The notes under the pieces were generated by a model. That model was not told the DNA's origin, made no database searches, and was given only the letters and a program-made list of their open reading frames with translations. From assembly GCF_003951315.1 (NCBI RefSeq), contig NZ_QLJH01000006.1, positions 1 to 64,000 on the forward strand: DNA of 64,000 nt, read 5' to 3'. The stretch comes from Sphingomonas sp. S-NIH.Pt15_0812. Lineage in GTDB: Bacteria > Pseudomonadota > Alphaproteobacteria > Sphingomonadales > Sphingomonadaceae. Of this stretch, positions 44,765-55,302 are shown piece by piece. The translations under genes and the position numbers were made by a program. Numbering within the stretch: position 1 is the first letter of the stretch; every line of letters starts with the position of its first letter.

Positions 44765-46008
44765 CACTCACCGCTCCAGCGGACGACGTAGGGGCTCCGC
44801 GTCAGGAACGGATTGCGCCGCGTGAACGCCAGGAGCAAGCCCATGCCGATCGACAAGGCGATCATCGACGATCCGCCATAGCTGATGAACGGCAGCGTCA
44901 TCCCCTTGGACGGGGCGAGGCCGGTGTTGACCGCCATCGACACCAGCGCCTGCGCGCCGAACTGCACCGCCAGGCCGGACGCGGCGAGCAGCTTGAACTC
45001 GTCCTGCTCGTCGAGCAGCTTGACGAACACCCGCACCACAATCGCCAGGAAGACGAGCGCGATGATCATGCAGGCGATCAGGCCGAATTCCTCGCCGATC
45101 ACCGAGAAGATATAGTCGGTATGCGCTTCCGGCAGGCCGAACTTGGCCGAACCGCCGCCGGGACCGGTGCCGGTCCAGCCGCCGGCGGTCAGCGTGCGGT
45201 GCGCGGCGTCGACCTGGAAATGGTCGGCCGCGCCCTCGCCCTCGACATCGGGGAACAGGAAGGCGTCGATCCGCGCCCGCGCCGTGCCGTAGAAGAGATA
45301 GGCCGCGACCAGCCCCACCGGCACCATGCCGACGATCCCGAGCAGCACGCGCATCGGCGTGCCCGCGATCATCAGCAGCGCCATCCAGACGGTGCAGAAG
45401 ATCACCGTCTGCCCGAAATCGGGTTGCAGCATCAACAGCACCGCGATGCCGCCGGTCAGCGCGCCGGTGATCAGCACGGTCGGCAGGCTCTCGTCCTTGC
45501 TCTTCAGCGACAACAGCCAGGCGACCGTCACGATGAACATGGGCTTGAGGAACTCGGACGGCTGGAACTGCGCGAAGCCATAGCCGATCCAGCGTTTCGC
45601 GCCATTGACGTTGACGCCGATCAGCGGCGTCAGCGCCAGCAGCACGACCAGCACCGCCGCACCGGTCAGCGCCATCCGACGCGCCACCGGCACCGGCAGC
45701 ATCGACACGCCGAACAGCACGGGCAGTGACACGCCGACCCACATCACCTGCCGCCAGAAATAATAGAGCGGGGTGAGCTTGTGATGCTCGCCCGAATAGC
45801 GGACCGCCGTCGCCGGGCTGGCGGCCGCGACCGCGATCAGCCCGATCGCGATCAGGCACAGCGTCAGCAGCAGCAGCATCCGGTCGATGTCCCAGAACCA
45901 GGTGCCGAGCGGCGACCGGTCGCCACGCCCGCCCCGCTTCTTCATCTGCGCGATCAGCTTGGCGGAGCGTTTGGCGTCCCCCGCCTCGGTCGCCCGGGCA
46001 TCGGTCAT
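44764..46008 (-). CDS. ftsW: SEDS-family peptidoglycan glycosyltransferase FtsW
   Basis: A 414-aa polytopic membrane protein of the SEDS family, the septal lipid II polymerase working with FtsI. The N terminus is cytoplasmic and basic; about ten helices follow. The SEDS motifs are visible: GAKRWIGYGFAQFQPSEFLK in the centre and PFISYGGSSMIALSIGMGLL near the C terminus. It overlaps murD by four bases and murG by one. Confidence 0.95.
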   Translation of the reverse strand: MTDARATEAGDAKRSAKLIAQMKKRGGRGDRSPLGTWFWDIDRMLLLLTLCLIAIGLIAVAAASPATAVRYSGEHHKLTPLYYFWRQVMWVGVSLPVLFGVSMLPVPVARRMALTGAAVLVVLLALTPLIGVNVNGAKRWIGYGFAQFQPSEFLKPMFIVTVAWLLSLKSKDESLPTVLITGALTGGIAVLLMLQPDFGQTVIFCTVWMALLMIAGTPMRVLLGIVGMVPVGLVAAYLFYGTARARIDAFLFPDVEGEGAADHFQVDAAHRTLTAGGWTGTGPGGGSAKFGLPEAHTDYIFSVIGEEFGLIACMIIALVFLAIVVRVFVKLLDEQDEFKLLAASGLAVQFGAQALVSMAVNTGLAPSKGMTLPFISYGGSSMIALSIGMGLLLAFTRRNPFLTRSPYVVRWSGE

Positions 46009-47297
46009 GCCAGTGCCTCCACTGCGCGGCGGAAGGCCCGGCCGCGATCCTCATAGTCGCGAAACTGGTCGAAGCTGGCGCAGGCGGGCGACAGCAGCAC
46101 GACGTCGCCGGCCTCCGCATGGGCCGCCGCCCGGGCGACCGCCACGTCCAGCGTCCCGGCCTCCTCGACCGGGACCTTGCCGTCCAGCACCTGCGCGAAA
46201 CGCGGTCCCGCCTCGCCGATCGTATAGGCGCGGACGACATGGCCGAACCACGGCGCACACGCGTCGAGCTCGTCGCCCTTGGCCCGGCCGCCGACGATCC
46301 AGTGGATGCGCGGGAATGCGCCCAGGGCCGGTGCGGCGCTTTCGGGATTGGTCGCCTTGCTGTCGTCGATAAAGGCGACGCCGTGGCGCTCCGCCACCCG
46401 CTCCATGCGATGCGGCAGTCCGGCGAAGCTCTCTAGCCCGCGATCGATCTCCGCCTCGCCGATCCCCAGCGACCGCGCGACCGCGATCGCGGCGAGCGCA
46501 TTCTGTGCGTTGTGCGGGCCTTGCAGCGACGGCCAGCGCGACTGGTCCATGCAGACGCCGGGCGCGATCTTGGTCAGATGCTCAGCCCTGGCCGACAGGC
46601 TCCGCGCGATCGCCGCCGAGGGCGCGTCGCCGATACCGATCACCGCGTCGTGCCCGGCCGACTGCATCGCGAACAGCCGCGCCTTGGACGCGGCATAGCC
46701 CTCGAACCCGTCATACCGGTCGAGATGGTCGGGGGTGATGTTGAGCAGCACCGCCACGTCGCAGTCGAGGCTCAGCGTCAGGTCGATCTGGTAGCTGGAC
46801 AGTTCCAGCACATAGACGCCGCCGTCCGGCAGCGGGGCCTGGCCCAGGATCGGCAGGCCGATATTGCCGCCCATCAGGTTGGGCCGCCCCGCCGTCTCGC
46901 AGAGATGGCGGACCAGCGCGGTGGTGGTCGACTTGCCGTTGGTGCCGGTGATGCCGACGACCCGGTGCGGCGGCAGCTCGGCGCGCGCCTCGGCGAACAG
47001 CTCGATATCGCCGATCACCGGCACGTTCGCTTCGCGCGCGCGTGCGACCAGGGGATGGGCGTTGAGCGGCACGCCCGGCGACACGACCAGCCCGGCCGCG
47101 CCGGTCAGGTCGAGCAGCATCGGGTCGTGGACGATGACGCCGTCGATCGCCGCCGCCGCGTCTCGCGCCGCTTCGTCATGGTCCCAGGCGACGACATGGG
47201 CGCCGGCCGCCGCCAGCGCCCGCACGGTCGCCAGGCCGGACCGGGCCAGCCCCAGCACCGCATAGCGCTTCCCGCCCCAGGCGCGCGCGACGATCAT
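46005..47297 (-). CDS. murD: UDP-N-acetylmuramoylalanine--D-glutamate ligase
   Basis: A 430-aa Mur ligase adding D-Glu. The ATP loop is [18 protein letters not shown], the central domain has [19 protein letters not shown] and the C-terminal domain has [20 protein letters not shown] 47297 overlaps the mraY stop by four bases and gives the usual MurD N terminus; the long upstream frame is a shadow of mraY. Confidence 0.95.
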   Translation of the reverse strand: MIVARAWGGKRYAVLGLARSGLATVRALAAAGAHVVAWDHDEAARDAAAAIDGVIVHDPMLLDLTGAAGLVVSPGVPLNAHPLVARAREANVPVIGDIELFAEARAELPPHRVVGITGTNGKSTTTALVRHLCETAGRPNLMGGNIGLPILGQAPLPDGGVYVLELSSYQIDLTLSLDCDVAVLLNITPDHLDRYDGFEGYAASKARLFAMQSAGHDAVIGIGDAPSAAIARSLSARAEHLTKIAPGVCMDQSRWPSLQGPHNAQNALAAIAVARSLGIGEAEIDRGLESFAGLPHRMERVAERHGVAFIDDSKATNPESAAPALGAFPRIHWIVGGRAKGDELDACAPWFGHVVRAYTIGEAGPRFAQVLDGKVPVEEAGTLDVAVARAAAHAEAGDVVLLSPACASFDQFRDYEDRGRAFRRAVEALA

Positions 47298-48364
47298 CGC
47301 AGCTTCAACGTCGACAGGCCGGCCAGCGCCAGCACGAAGGCGATGATCCAGAAGCGGATCACGACGGTCGGCTCCGACCAGCCGAGCTGTTCGAAATGGT
47401 GATGGATGGGGGCCATGCGAAATACCCGCTTGCCGGTGCGCTTGTAGAAGAACACCTGGATGATGACCGACATCGCCTCGACCACGAACAGGCCGCCGAT
47501 GATGCCCAGCACGATCTCGTGATGCGCGACGACCGCGATGGTGCCGAGCGCGCCGCCCAGCGCCAGGCTGCCCGTATCGCCCATGAACACCGCCGCCGGC
47601 GGCGCGTTGAACCACAGGAAGGCGAGACCCGCGCCGACCACCGCGCCGCAGAAGATCGCCAGCTCGCCGGCGCCCGGCACGTGCGCGATGCCCAGATATT
47701 CGGCGAATTTGAAATTGCCGACCAGGTAGACGATCACCATGAACGCGACGCTGGCGATGATGACCGGCATCGTCGCCAGGCCGTCCAGCCCGTCGGTCAG
47801 GTTCACCGCATTGCCGAAGGCGACGATCGTGAACGCGGCGAAGACCGGATAGAAATAGCCCAGGTCGATATACATGCGCGACGTGAAGGGCAGGTAGAGA
47901 TGCGGCCCGTTCTGCCCCATGATGATCCAGGCGGCGATGCCGGCGATGGCGAACTCCAGCAGCAGCCGGGTGCGCCCGGAGACGCCCGCCGTGGATGCCT
48001 TCCGCACCTTGTCGTAATCGTCGAGGAAACCGATCGCGCCGAAGCCCAGGGTCACGAACAGGCACGCCCAGACATAGGGGTTGAACACGTTCATCCAGAT
48101 GACGACCGCCAGCACCATGCTGGTCAGGATCATCAGCCCGCCCATGGTCGGGGTGCCGCGCTTGGCGAGGTGCGTCTGCGGCCCGTCGGCGCGGATCGGC
48201 TGTCCCTTGCCCTGGCGGACGCGGAGCCAGCCGATGAAGCGCGGGCCGATCAGCAGGCCGATGAACAGCGCCGTCGCCACCGTCGCGCCCGTCCGGAACG
48301 ACTGGTAACGGATAAGATTGAGCAGCCCGGGAAATCCAAGCTGCTCCGCAAGCCAGTATAGCAT
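47294..48364 (-). CDS. mraY: phospho-N-acetylmuramoyl-pentapeptide-transferase
   Basis: A 356-aa ten-helix membrane enzyme producing lipid I. Signatures are [35 protein letters not shown] with the aspartates of the active site, [13 protein letters not shown] and the cytoplasmic HHHFEQLGW. The ATG directly follows the murF stop with no gap. Overlaps murD by four bases. Confidence 0.96.
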   Translation of the reverse strand: MLYWLAEQLGFPGLLNLIRYQSFRTGATVATALFIGLLIGPRFIGWLRVRQGKGQPIRADGPQTHLAKRGTPTMGGLMILTSMVLAVVIWMNVFNPYVWACLFVTLGFGAIGFLDDYDKVRKASTAGVSGRTRLLLEFAIAGIAAWIIMGQNGPHLYLPFTSRMYIDLGYFYPVFAAFTIVAFGNAVNLTDGLDGLATMPVIIASVAFMVIVYLVGNFKFAEYLGIAHVPGAGELAIFCGAVVGAGLAFLWFNAPPAAVFMGDTGSLALGGALGTIAVVAHHEIVLGIIGGLFVVEAMSVIIQVFFYKRTGKRVFRMAPIHHHFEQLGWSEPTVVIRFWIIAFVLALAGLSTLKLR

Positions 48365-49726
48365 TCAGCCGCCCCTGAGCGCCGCGACCAGTCGCGACAG
48401 CCCTACGCCGTTGGAACCCTTGACCAGCACCACATCGCCCGGCGCGATCGTCGCGCGCAGCGTGTCGAGGGCCGTCGAAGCGTCCGGCACATGAACGATG
48501 TTAACCTGTGCGGCAAGGGCCTGGGCCAGCGGCCGCATCGCTTCGCCGACCAATATGGCCGTTTCGACCTTCGCCGCCAGCACCGGCTCGGCCAGCCCGG
48601 CATGATAGTCGGCCGATCCTTCGCCCAGCTCGCGCATCTCGCCCAGCACCGCCAGATGCCGGCCCGGCTCCTGCGCCAGCACCGCCAGCGTAGCCCGCAT
48701 CGAGGCAGGGTTGGCATTGTAGCTTTCGTCGATGACGCGCGCGTGGCCCTCGCCCGCCGCGACGTCGAAACGCGCGCCGCGCCCCGCAAGGCCGCCCAGA
48801 TCCGCAAGCGCCAGCCCCGCCAGCCCCAGGTCGCCGCCGACCGCCTCCACCGCCGCCAGCACGCCCAACGCGTTGGACACCCAGTGGAGGCCCGGTTGCG
48901 ACAGGGTGAAGCTCAACTCGCGCGTGCCGAGCCGCGCGGTGACATAGGTGCCGGCGGCGACGCGCATCATCTCCAGCGCCTGGACGTCCGCGCCCTTGTC
49001 GAGCCCGAAGGTGACGATCCGATCGGCATAGGGTCGGGCCGCCGCGATCAGCCGGTCGCGATGCGGGCTGTCATGGGGGACGATCGCCACCCCGCCCGGC
49101 TCCAGGCCCTGGAAGATCTCGCCCTTGGCATCGGCGATCGCCGACTCATCGGGGAAGAATTCGGTATGCGCGGGCGCGATGGCGGTGATCAGCGCGACAT
49201 GCGGGCGGACCAGCGTCGTCAGATGCGCCAGCTCGCCCGCATGGTTCATCCCCATCTCGAACACGCCGGCCCGCACCGCGCGCGGCATCCGCGCCAGGCT
49301 GAGCGGCACGCCGGTATGGTTGTTGTAGCTCTTGACCGAACGATGCACCGCATCGCGCCAGCCGCGCTCCAGACAGGCGTAGAGCGCCTCCTTGGCGCTG
49401 GTCTTGCCGACCGAGCCGGTGACGCCGACGATCCGCGCGTCGGTTCGTGCCCGCGCCGCACGGCCGAGATCCTCCAGCGCCGCGAAGGTATCGGCGACGC
49501 GGACGCTGGATCGTTCCTCGGCGCGGGACACCAGCGCTCCGGCCGCGCCCTGCGCATAGGCCTGGTCGAGGAAGCGGTGACCATCCGTCGCCTCGCCCGA
49601 CAGCGCCACGAACAGGTCGCCGGAGCCGACCTCGCGGCTGTCGAACGCGACACCCGTCACGTCGAAATCGGTGCTGGTCGTCCCGCCGGTCGCGGCGGCG
49701 ATCTCGCTTGCGGTCCACAGGCTCAC
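48365..49726 (-). CDS. murF: UDP-N-acetylmuramoyl-tripeptide--D-alanyl-D-alanine ligase
   Basis: A 453-aa Mur ligase adding the D-Ala-D-Ala dipeptide. Motifs: VTGSVGKTSAKEALYACL (ATP loop), EMGMNHAGELAHL, DESYNANPASMRA and the C-terminal KGSNGVGLSRLV. It starts at GTG 49726, which has GAGGAG eight bases upstream and lies within the stop of the small 47-aa ORF (GTGA). Adjacent to mraY without spacing. Confidence 0.95.
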   Translation of the reverse strand: MSLWTASEIAAATGGTTSTDFDVTGVAFDSREVGSGDLFVALSGEATDGHRFLDQAYAQGAAGALVSRAEERSSVRVADTFAALEDLGRAARARTDARIVGVTGSVGKTSAKEALYACLERGWRDAVHRSVKSYNNHTGVPLSLARMPRAVRAGVFEMGMNHAGELAHLTTLVRPHVALITAIAPAHTEFFPDESAIADAKGEIFQGLEPGGVAIVPHDSPHRDRLIAAARPYADRIVTFGLDKGADVQALEMMRVAAGTYVTARLGTRELSFTLSQPGLHWVSNALGVLAAVEAVGGDLGLAGLALADLGGLAGRGARFDVAAGEGHARVIDESYNANPASMRATLAVLAQEPGRHLAVLGEMRELGEGSADYHAGLAEPVLAAKVETAILVGEAMRPLAQALAAQVNIVHVPDASTALDTLRATIAPGDVVLVKGSNGVGLSRLVAALRGG

Positions 49727-49866
49727 GAGGCATGCTCCTCGAGCGGTGTCGCCGGCCCCGCTCCACCATAGTTCAGGCCGAGCTTGCGCCGCTCGCGCGG
49801 TGCCGTTTCGGCGGGGCCGGGTGCGACGGAGCGCTTTTCCGGCGGGATCACGATGCGACGCTTCAT
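49723..49866 (-). CDS. 47-aa ORF between murE and murF
   Basis: The gap between murE and murF is filled exactly by a 47-aa frame (MKRRIVIPPEKRSVAPGPAE at its N terminus, ending TPLEEHAS). Its ATG overlaps the murE stop (ATGA) and its TGA overlaps the murF GTG start (GTGA), the same coupling used by neighbouring genes. The product is basic, Pro-rich and probably disordered, without a membrane helix. I do not recognise it. It could be a real small protein or a translational bridge keeping ribosomes on the message; the murF ribosome site lies inside its last codons. Confidence 0.6.
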   Translation of the reverse strand: MKRRIVIPPEKRSVAPGPAETAPRERRKLGLNYGGAGPATPLEEHAS

Positions 49867-51278
49867 GCCGCGCACTCCCGCGCCACCGTCACGTCGTCGA
49901 ACGGCAATTCCATCTCGCCGACGATCTGGCCCTGTTCATGGCCCTTGCCCGCGATCAGCACGATGTCCTCCGGTCCGGCCTCGGCGATGGCGGCGGCGAT
50001 GGCGGCGCGGCGGTCACCGATCTCGGTCGCTCCCGGCGCGCCGGCCAGCACCGCGCGACGGATCGCCGTCGGGTCCTCGGTTCGCGGATTGTCGTCGGTC
50101 ACGATGACGCGATCGGCATAGAGCTGCGCCACCTGCCCCATCGGCTCGCGCTTGCCGATGTCGCGGTCCCCGCCCGCGCCGAACACCACGATCAGGCGGC
50201 CGCCGGCATGGGGCTTGAGCGCGGCGATCGCCGCCTCCAGCGCGTCGGGCGTGTGCGCATAATCGACATAGACGGGCGCGCCGCTGCGCGCGATCACCGC
50301 CCGCTCCAGCCGCCCACGCACCGGCTGCAGCCGCGCCAGCGCCTGGAGCGTCGGCCCGACCGGCGCACCGGTGGCGATCATCAGCCCGGCCGCGACCAGC
50401 GCGTTCGCGGCCTGATAGCCGCCGATCAACGGCAACTGAACGTGGTGGACCTGCCCCTCCGCCTCGATCGTCAGCCCCTGGCCCAGCAATGTCGGGTCGC
50501 GCCCGACCAGCCGCAGCGTCGCGCCGCGTTCGCCGACCGTGATCAGCGCATTGCCCCGCTCGCGCGCCAGATCGATCACCCGCGCGCTTTCGGGATCGTC
50601 GGCCCAGACCACTGCCGTGCCGTCAGGCGACAGCACTTCGGAGAAGAGGCGCAGCTTGGCGGTCAGATAGGCCGCCATGTCGCCATGATAATCGAGATGG
50701 TCGCGCGACAAGTTGGTGAAGGCCGCCGCCGCCACGCGCAGCCCCTCGGTCCGATATTGGGTGAGGCCGTGGCTCGACGCCTCGAACGCGACATGCGTCA
50801 CCCCCTCGCGCGCCAGCCCGGCGACGTTCGACAGGAAGGTGACGACATCGGGCGTGGTCAGGCCGGTATGGGTGCGGTCGTCGGCCGTGGTGACGCCCAG
50901 CGTGCCGATCGACGCGGCATGTTCGCCCGCCATCCGCCACAATTGCCGCGTCATCTCCACCACCGACGTCTTGCCGTTGGTGCCCGTGACCGCGACCACG
51001 ACGTCCGGGAACGGCCCGAAGAAGCGCGCCGCCAGCCGCGCGAAACAGGCGCGCGGCTCCTCATGGACGATATGCACCGCGCCCTCGACGATGACGCCCG
51101 GCCGGGTGACGACCGCGACCGCGCCCGAGCGGATCGCGTCGGCGATATAATCCTCGCCATTCACCCGTGCGCCCTGGAACGCGCCGAATATGGTGCCCGG
51201 CGCCACTTTGCGATGATCGATCGCGAAGCCGGTGACGCTCGTCTCTTCCGTCCCGCCGGTCAACTGGCCCAGCTTCAT
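49863..51278 (-). CDS. murE: UDP-N-acetylmuramoyl-tripeptide synthetase (meso-diaminopimelate adding)
   Basis: A 471-aa Mur ligase. The ATP loop is VAVTGTNGKTSVVEMTRQ, and the DNPR motif in VIVTDDNPRTEDP marks the meso-diaminopimelate type rather than the lysine type. YVDYAHTPDALEAAI is the C-terminal linker signature. It starts ten bases after the ftsI stop and ends overlapping a 47-aa ORF. Confidence 0.95.
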   Translation of the reverse strand: MKLGQLTGGTEETSVTGFAIDHRKVAPGTIFGAFQGARVNGEDYIADAIRSGAVAVVTRPGVIVEGAVHIVHEEPRACFARLAARFFGPFPDVVVAVTGTNGKTSVVEMTRQLWRMAGEHAASIGTLGVTTADDRTHTGLTTPDVVTFLSNVAGLAREGVTHVAFEASSHGLTQYRTEGLRVAAAAFTNLSRDHLDYHGDMAAYLTAKLRLFSEVLSPDGTAVVWADDPESARVIDLARERGNALITVGERGATLRLVGRDPTLLGQGLTIEAEGQVHHVQLPLIGGYQAANALVAAGLMIATGAPVGPTLQALARLQPVRGRLERAVIARSGAPVYVDYAHTPDALEAAIAALKPHAGGRLIVVFGAGGDRDIGKREPMGQVAQLYADRVIVTDDNPRTEDPTAIRRAVLAGAPGATEIGDRRAAIAAAIAEAGPEDIVLIAGKGHEQGQIVGEMELPFDDVTVARECAA

Positions 51279-51288
51279 CGGCCGATCC

Positions 51289-53007
51289 TCAATGCCCGCC
51301 GCTCGCGGTCTTCACGGACGGGTCCTGCCACAGCGTCGGTATGATATCGGACACGTCGATATCCCGATGCTCGTCGGGCACCACGCCCAGCATCGACCCG
51401 ACGCGCGCGATCGTGCGGCCGACGACCGGGGCAGTGTTCCAGGCAGCGGTCTTCCAACCGTAGGTCTCCTTGGTACCGAGCGGCGAATCGAGCATCGCCA
51501 GGACGACATAGCGCGGCGCATCCATCGGGAAGGCCGCGGCGAAGGTGGCAACGTTGCGGCTATGGTCATAGCCGCCCGCGACCGCCGCCTCCGCCGTACC
51601 CGTCTTGCCGCCGACGCGATAGCCCGGCGCATCGCCCTTGCGGCCGGTGCCGCGCAGCACGATCAGCCGCAGCATCTGACGCATCCGCGCGCTGGTCGCC
51701 TCGCTGATGACGCGGCGGCCGATGGCCGCATGGCCGGGCTCCACCTTGAGGAGCGTCGCCGGCCGCCAGATGCCGCCATTGACCAGCGCGGCATAGGCGC
51801 TGGCCAGATGCAGCGGCGTCACCGCGATGCCATGGCCATAGGCGGTCGTCATCGTCGTGGTCCGCGCCCAATAGGTCGGCAGCAGCGGCCGGCCCTTTTC
51901 GCGCAGCTCGATATCGGGCTTGGTGTCGAAGCCGAGCTTCTTGAACATCGCCTGCATCCGCTGCGGCCCGACCTCGTCGGCGACGCGGGCGGTAGCGATG
52001 TTCGACGAATAGATCAGCGTCTCCGCCATGTTCAGCCAGCGCTTGGGATCGCCGCGCTCGTCATGGATCGTATAGCCGCCGACCTTCAGCGGATGCGTCG
52101 CGTCGAACCGGCGGTTCATCGAGGTGACGACGCCCGTATCGATCGCGGTCGCCATGGTGATCGGCTTAAAGGTCGATCCCAGCTCGAACACGCTCTGCGT
52201 GGTGATGTTGCGCAGCTCCTCGCTGCCCGCCATGCCGACGCGGTTGGGGTTGAATGTGGGCAGCGACACCATCGCGATCACCTCGCCCGTCGCGACGTCC
52301 AGCACGATGCCGCCGCCGCCGCGCGCGGAGAAGGTGGTCATCGCGCGACCCAGCTCGCTCTCCATCGCGGCCTGGACCCGCGCGTCGATCGACAGCGCCA
52401 CCGGCGTCTTGGCCAGCGTCGGGTCGGTCAGCCGCGTGTCGAGCACGCGCTCCATGCCGCTCATGCCATGGCCGTCGGTCGACAGGAAGCCGAGCGCATG
52501 GGCCGCCATGGTCGATTGCGGATAGAGCCGCTGCGTCTCGCGCGCGAAGACCAGGGCCGGCTCGCCGATCGCATTGACCTGCTCGACCAGCGCCGGCGAG
52601 GCGCGGCGCTGGAGATAGGCGAAGGAGGCGTTCTTGGTCAGCTGCGCGTAGAACCAGGCCTGGTCGCCGCGATCCGGCATCAGCGCGGCGAGCCGCGCGG
52701 CGATCTCCATCCGGTCGCCCATGATCTTCTTGGGATGGACGCCGATCGTCCAGGCGTCGATCGTCCGGGCGAGCGGCGCGCCGTTGCGGTCGACGATATC
52801 CCCCCGCGCCGCCAGCGAGGCGACGGCGGCGCGCGCCTCGCTCCCCGAGAAGGCGGCGAGCATTCCCAGCCGGCCGATCACCAGCAGCACCGCCGCCCCG
52901 AACAGGAACAGCAACATCATCAGCCGCGTATGCGCGGTCGCCACCAACTGGTGGCGTTGCTTGGCGCTGCGGCGTTGCGCCGACGTCCGGGCGACCAGTG
53001 CCGTCAC
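51289..53007 (-). CDS. ftsI: division transpeptidase FtsI (PBP3)
   Basis: A 572-aa class B penicillin-binding protein for septal cross-linking. One N-terminal membrane helix (LMMLLFLFGAAVLLVIGRLG, residues 29-48), a pedestal dimer domain, and the transpeptidase with Ser in FELGSTFKPITMA, the SxN motif in IYSSNIATARVA and KTGTAEAAV. All three catalytic motifs are intact. GTG start overlaps the ftsL stop (GTGA). Confidence 0.95.
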   Translation of the reverse strand: MTALVARTSAQRRSAKQRHQLVATAHTRLMMLLFLFGAAVLLVIGRLGMLAAFSGSEARAAVASLAARGDIVDRNGAPLARTIDAWTIGVHPKKIMGDRMEIAARLAALMPDRGDQAWFYAQLTKNASFAYLQRRASPALVEQVNAIGEPALVFARETQRLYPQSTMAAHALGFLSTDGHGMSGMERVLDTRLTDPTLAKTPVALSIDARVQAAMESELGRAMTTFSARGGGGIVLDVATGEVIAMVSLPTFNPNRVGMAGSEELRNITTQSVFELGSTFKPITMATAIDTGVVTSMNRRFDATHPLKVGGYTIHDERGDPKRWLNMAETLIYSSNIATARVADEVGPQRMQAMFKKLGFDTKPDIELREKGRPLLPTYWARTTTMTTAYGHGIAVTPLHLASAYAALVNGGIWRPATLLKVEPGHAAIGRRVISEATSARMRQMLRLIVLRGTGRKGDAPGYRVGGKTGTAEAAVAGGYDHSRNVATFAAAFPMDAPRYVVLAMLDSPLGTKETYGWKTAAWNTAPVVGRTIARVGSMLGVVPDEHRDIDVSDIIPTLWQDPSVKTASGGH

Positions 53008-53639
53008 CGTTTGCCGCTCGCCTCGGTGCGTGCGCGCGACAGGATGTCACCCAGCGTCCGCTCGGACAGCAGCTTGCGGTCGAGCAGCGCCACCGCGTCC
53101 GGCTTCACCTTGGCGGCGGCGCTGGTCGCTGCGGTCACGGCCGCGGTGCGGACCAGGCCGACGTCCAGCCCCTTGCCGGCGCTCGCGGTACGGACGGTCG
53201 CGCGGACCGGCGCGGCGGCGGGCGCGACCGGGGCCGGCGCATTGGCGGCGACCAGGGTCATCGCCGGCTGCGGCGGCATGCCCGAGGGGACGAGCAACGC
53301 GGCGGTGCGGACCGGCGCGCCGTCCGGGCCCGGCGCCGGCGCGGAATGGACGTCGATCGAGGCGAGCGCGGCCTCGTCGCCGACGAACTGCTGCGCGGTC
53401 GGCGCGGACAGGGCCAGCGTATCGCCGTTCCAGCGTTCGAGCTGCGCCAGATTGGCGCGCGTGTCGAACTCGGTCTCCAGCGCGCGGATGTCCCGCTCGG
53501 CCGAGGCGATGCGGCGGTTCACCTGCTCCAGCTTCTTGCGCTCGTTCGCCACCTGCAGCGACACGAGGTAGAAGCCCAGGACCACGGCGACCGAGACCCC
53601 GAACCAGGCGAAGCCCTTCAACCGATAGGCCGCCGTCAT
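53004..53639 (-). CDS. ftsL: FtsL-like division protein with long C-terminal extension
   Basis: A 211-aa bitopic protein. The membrane helix is at about residues 9-28 ([20 protein letters not shown]), followed by a leucine-zipper-like coiled coil ([20 protein letters not shown] then [20 protein letters not shown]) as in FtsL. This part is about 70-80 residues; the rest is an Ala/Pro/Val-rich tail, making the protein about twice the usual FtsL length. Position between rsmH and ftsI is diagnostic. Overlaps both neighbours by four bases. Confidence 0.88.
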   Translation of the reverse strand: MTAAYRLKGFAWFGVSVAVVLGFYLVSLQVANERKKLEQVNRRIASAERDIRALETEFDTRANLAQLERWNGDTLALSAPTAQQFVGDEAALASIDVHSAPAPGPDGAPVRTAALLVPSGMPPQPAMTLVAANAPAPVAPAAAPVRATVRTASAGKGLDVGLVRTAAVTAATSAAAKVKPDAVALLDRKLLSERTLGDILSRARTEASGKR

Positions 53640-54562
53640 ACGCTCATCTCCTCTTTCCAGGCGGGCGCCGCCGTCCGCCTGGCTATCCGCAATGTTGCCG
53701 ATCGGGCGCGCGGGTTGCGCGCCAATTCATCTTCGCCCGCACGGATCGCGCGGCCGACCGCCTCGAAGCTCGGCGCCGCCCCCGCCGCCGCCTGCGGCAG
53801 GTGCCGCGAGCCCGCGGGCGCGCCGCCCGACCGATCGCGCAGGAAGCGCTTGACCAGCCGGTCCTCCAGGCTGTGGAAGGTCACGACCGCCAGCCGGCCA
53901 CCGGGCTTCAGGATCCGCTCCGCCGCCGCCAGTCCCTCGACCAGCTCGTGCAGCTCGCGGTTCACATGGATGCGGATCGCCTGGAAGGTCCGCGTGGCGG
54001 GGTCCTTCTTGTCGTGCGGCTTGTGGCCCAGCGCGCGGCGCACCACCGTCGCCAGCTCCGCCGTGCGCGACAGGGGCCGCGCCGCGACGATCGCCCGCGC
54101 GACCCGGCGCGACTTGGGCTCGTCGCCATAGCGATAGATGACGTCGGCGATCGCGTCCTCCTCGGCGGTGTTGAGGAAGTCGGCCGCGCTCATCCCGTCC
54201 TGGCTCATCCGCATGTCGAGCGGACCGTCCGACTGGAAGGAGAAGCCGCGCCCCGCCTGGTCGAGCTGCATCGACGACACGCCGATATCCATCGTCACGC
54301 CGTCGACCGGCGTCTCGATCGCCTGTTCCATGGTCGAGAAGTCGGCATGGACCAGGGTCAGCCCGTCGATGGCAGAGGCGCGACCGGCGGCGATCGCATC
54401 GGGGTCGCGGTCGAAGGCGATCACGCTCGCCCCCTGCGCCAGCAGCGCGCGCGTATAGCCGCCCGCCCCGAAGGTCGCGTCGACCATCGTATCGCCCGGC
54501 GCGGGGGCGAGCGCCGCGAGCACCTCGTCGAGCAGGACGGGGATGTGCGGGGCGTCGGTCAC
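53636..54562 (-). CDS. rsmH: 16S rRNA (cytosine(1402)-N(4))-methyltransferase
   Basis: A 308-aa SAM-dependent methyltransferase (MraW) modifying C1402 in the ribosomal P site. Motifs: [13 protein letters not shown] at the N terminus, [20 protein letters not shown] (SAM loop), [15 protein letters not shown] and [21 protein letters not shown] start overlaps the mraZ stop (GTGA). Confidence 0.96.
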   Translation of the reverse strand: MTDAPHIPVLLDEVLAALAPAPGDTMVDATFGAGGYTRALLAQGASVIAFDRDPDAIAAGRASAIDGLTLVHADFSTMEQAIETPVDGVTMDIGVSSMQLDQAGRGFSFQSDGPLDMRMSQDGMSAADFLNTAEEDAIADVIYRYGDEPKSRRVARAIVAARPLSRTAELATVVRRALGHKPHDKKDPATRTFQAIRIHVNRELHELVEGLAAAERILKPGGRLAVVTFHSLEDRLVKRFLRDRSGGAPAGSRHLPQAAAGAAPSFEAVGRAIRAGEDELARNPRARSATLRIARRTAAPAWKEEMSV

Positions 54563-55059
54563 AGCGTCACCCCCTTCTGCATCATGTAGAAGCGCGCCAT
54601 TTCCTTGACGACGGGGGGCATGTCCTCGGTGTCGATCAGCGTCTTGGGGTCCCAGATCTCGATATAGTCGAGCACGCCATAGAAAAAGGCATGTTCGCCG
54701 ATGCCGGCATAGAAGCGCGGAAAGGCCGGCATGATGAAGCGGCCCGAGCCGTCGAACGGAACGGCCTCGCCGGCGGCGGCGCGACGCTTGATGTTATAGT
54801 CATATTCGCCGTCGGGGCCGGTATTCGCCGCCTCGCGCGCATCAAGGCGCGCGGCGAGGATGTCGACATAGCCCGGATCATAGGCGACGAGGCAGCGGTT
54901 CTTCTGATGGGCGCCGATGATGACGGTGCCGCCGGTCTTGCCGTCCGCCTTGGGCGCGTTGGCGGCGAGCGTGGCGCGGAGCGCGGCGGGTATGGCTACC
55001 CGTCCCTTGTCATCGACAAGGCCGATGCCATCGCCCTGATAACGCCCCCTGTCCAACAC
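54559..55059 (-). CDS. mraZ: transcriptional regulator MraZ
   Basis: A 166-aa dcw regulator with two AbrB-like MraZ domains: [20 protein letters not shown] near the N terminus and [19 protein letters not shown] later. MraZ binds direct repeats upstream of its own gene. GTG 55059 was chosen because GGAG lies five bases before it and the family begins just ahead of the YQGDG motif; TTG 55056 is an alternative, and the 40 extra upstream codons show no similarity. It is the first gene of the dcw cluster. Confidence 0.92.
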   Translation of the reverse strand: MLDRGRYQGDGIGLVDDKGRVAIPAALRATLAANAPKADGKTGGTVIIGAHQKNRCLVAYDPGYVDILAARLDAREAANTGPDGEYDYNIKRRAAAGEAVPFDGSGRFIMPAFPRFYAGIGEHAFFYGVLDYIEIWDPKTLIDTEDMPPVVKEMARFYMMQKGVTL

Positions 55060-55302
55060 GCCAACTCCGCACTTCTGGCGCGCACGACCCCGCCGCGCCG
55101 AAAGGGGAAGATCGACTTCCTCTTCCAGTGCTTCCGCATCGGCGGTGAGCATGCCCCTGAATGAGCCTTGACGTACCAAGCCGGTGGCGGGGCCGCAACG
55201 GGATTTTTGGGGAAATCCGGGGAAGCTACCCGCATATCGTTGAAATAAAACGAACTACGGGAAAATGCGTAGGTCGCTGCGGCGCAGCGAAATCCATGTC
55301 AA
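55060..55302 (-). promoter_or_regulatory. probable dcw promoter region
   Basis: About 240 bases upstream of mraZ without a supported gene; the part around 55200-55300 is AT-richer than the coding regions. A perfect -35 hexamer TTGACA (minus strand, 55297-55302) touches the terminator of the preceding gene, but no matching -10 is found at 16-18 bases. MraZ-type GTGGG direct repeats are not obvious to me. Confidence 0.4.
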
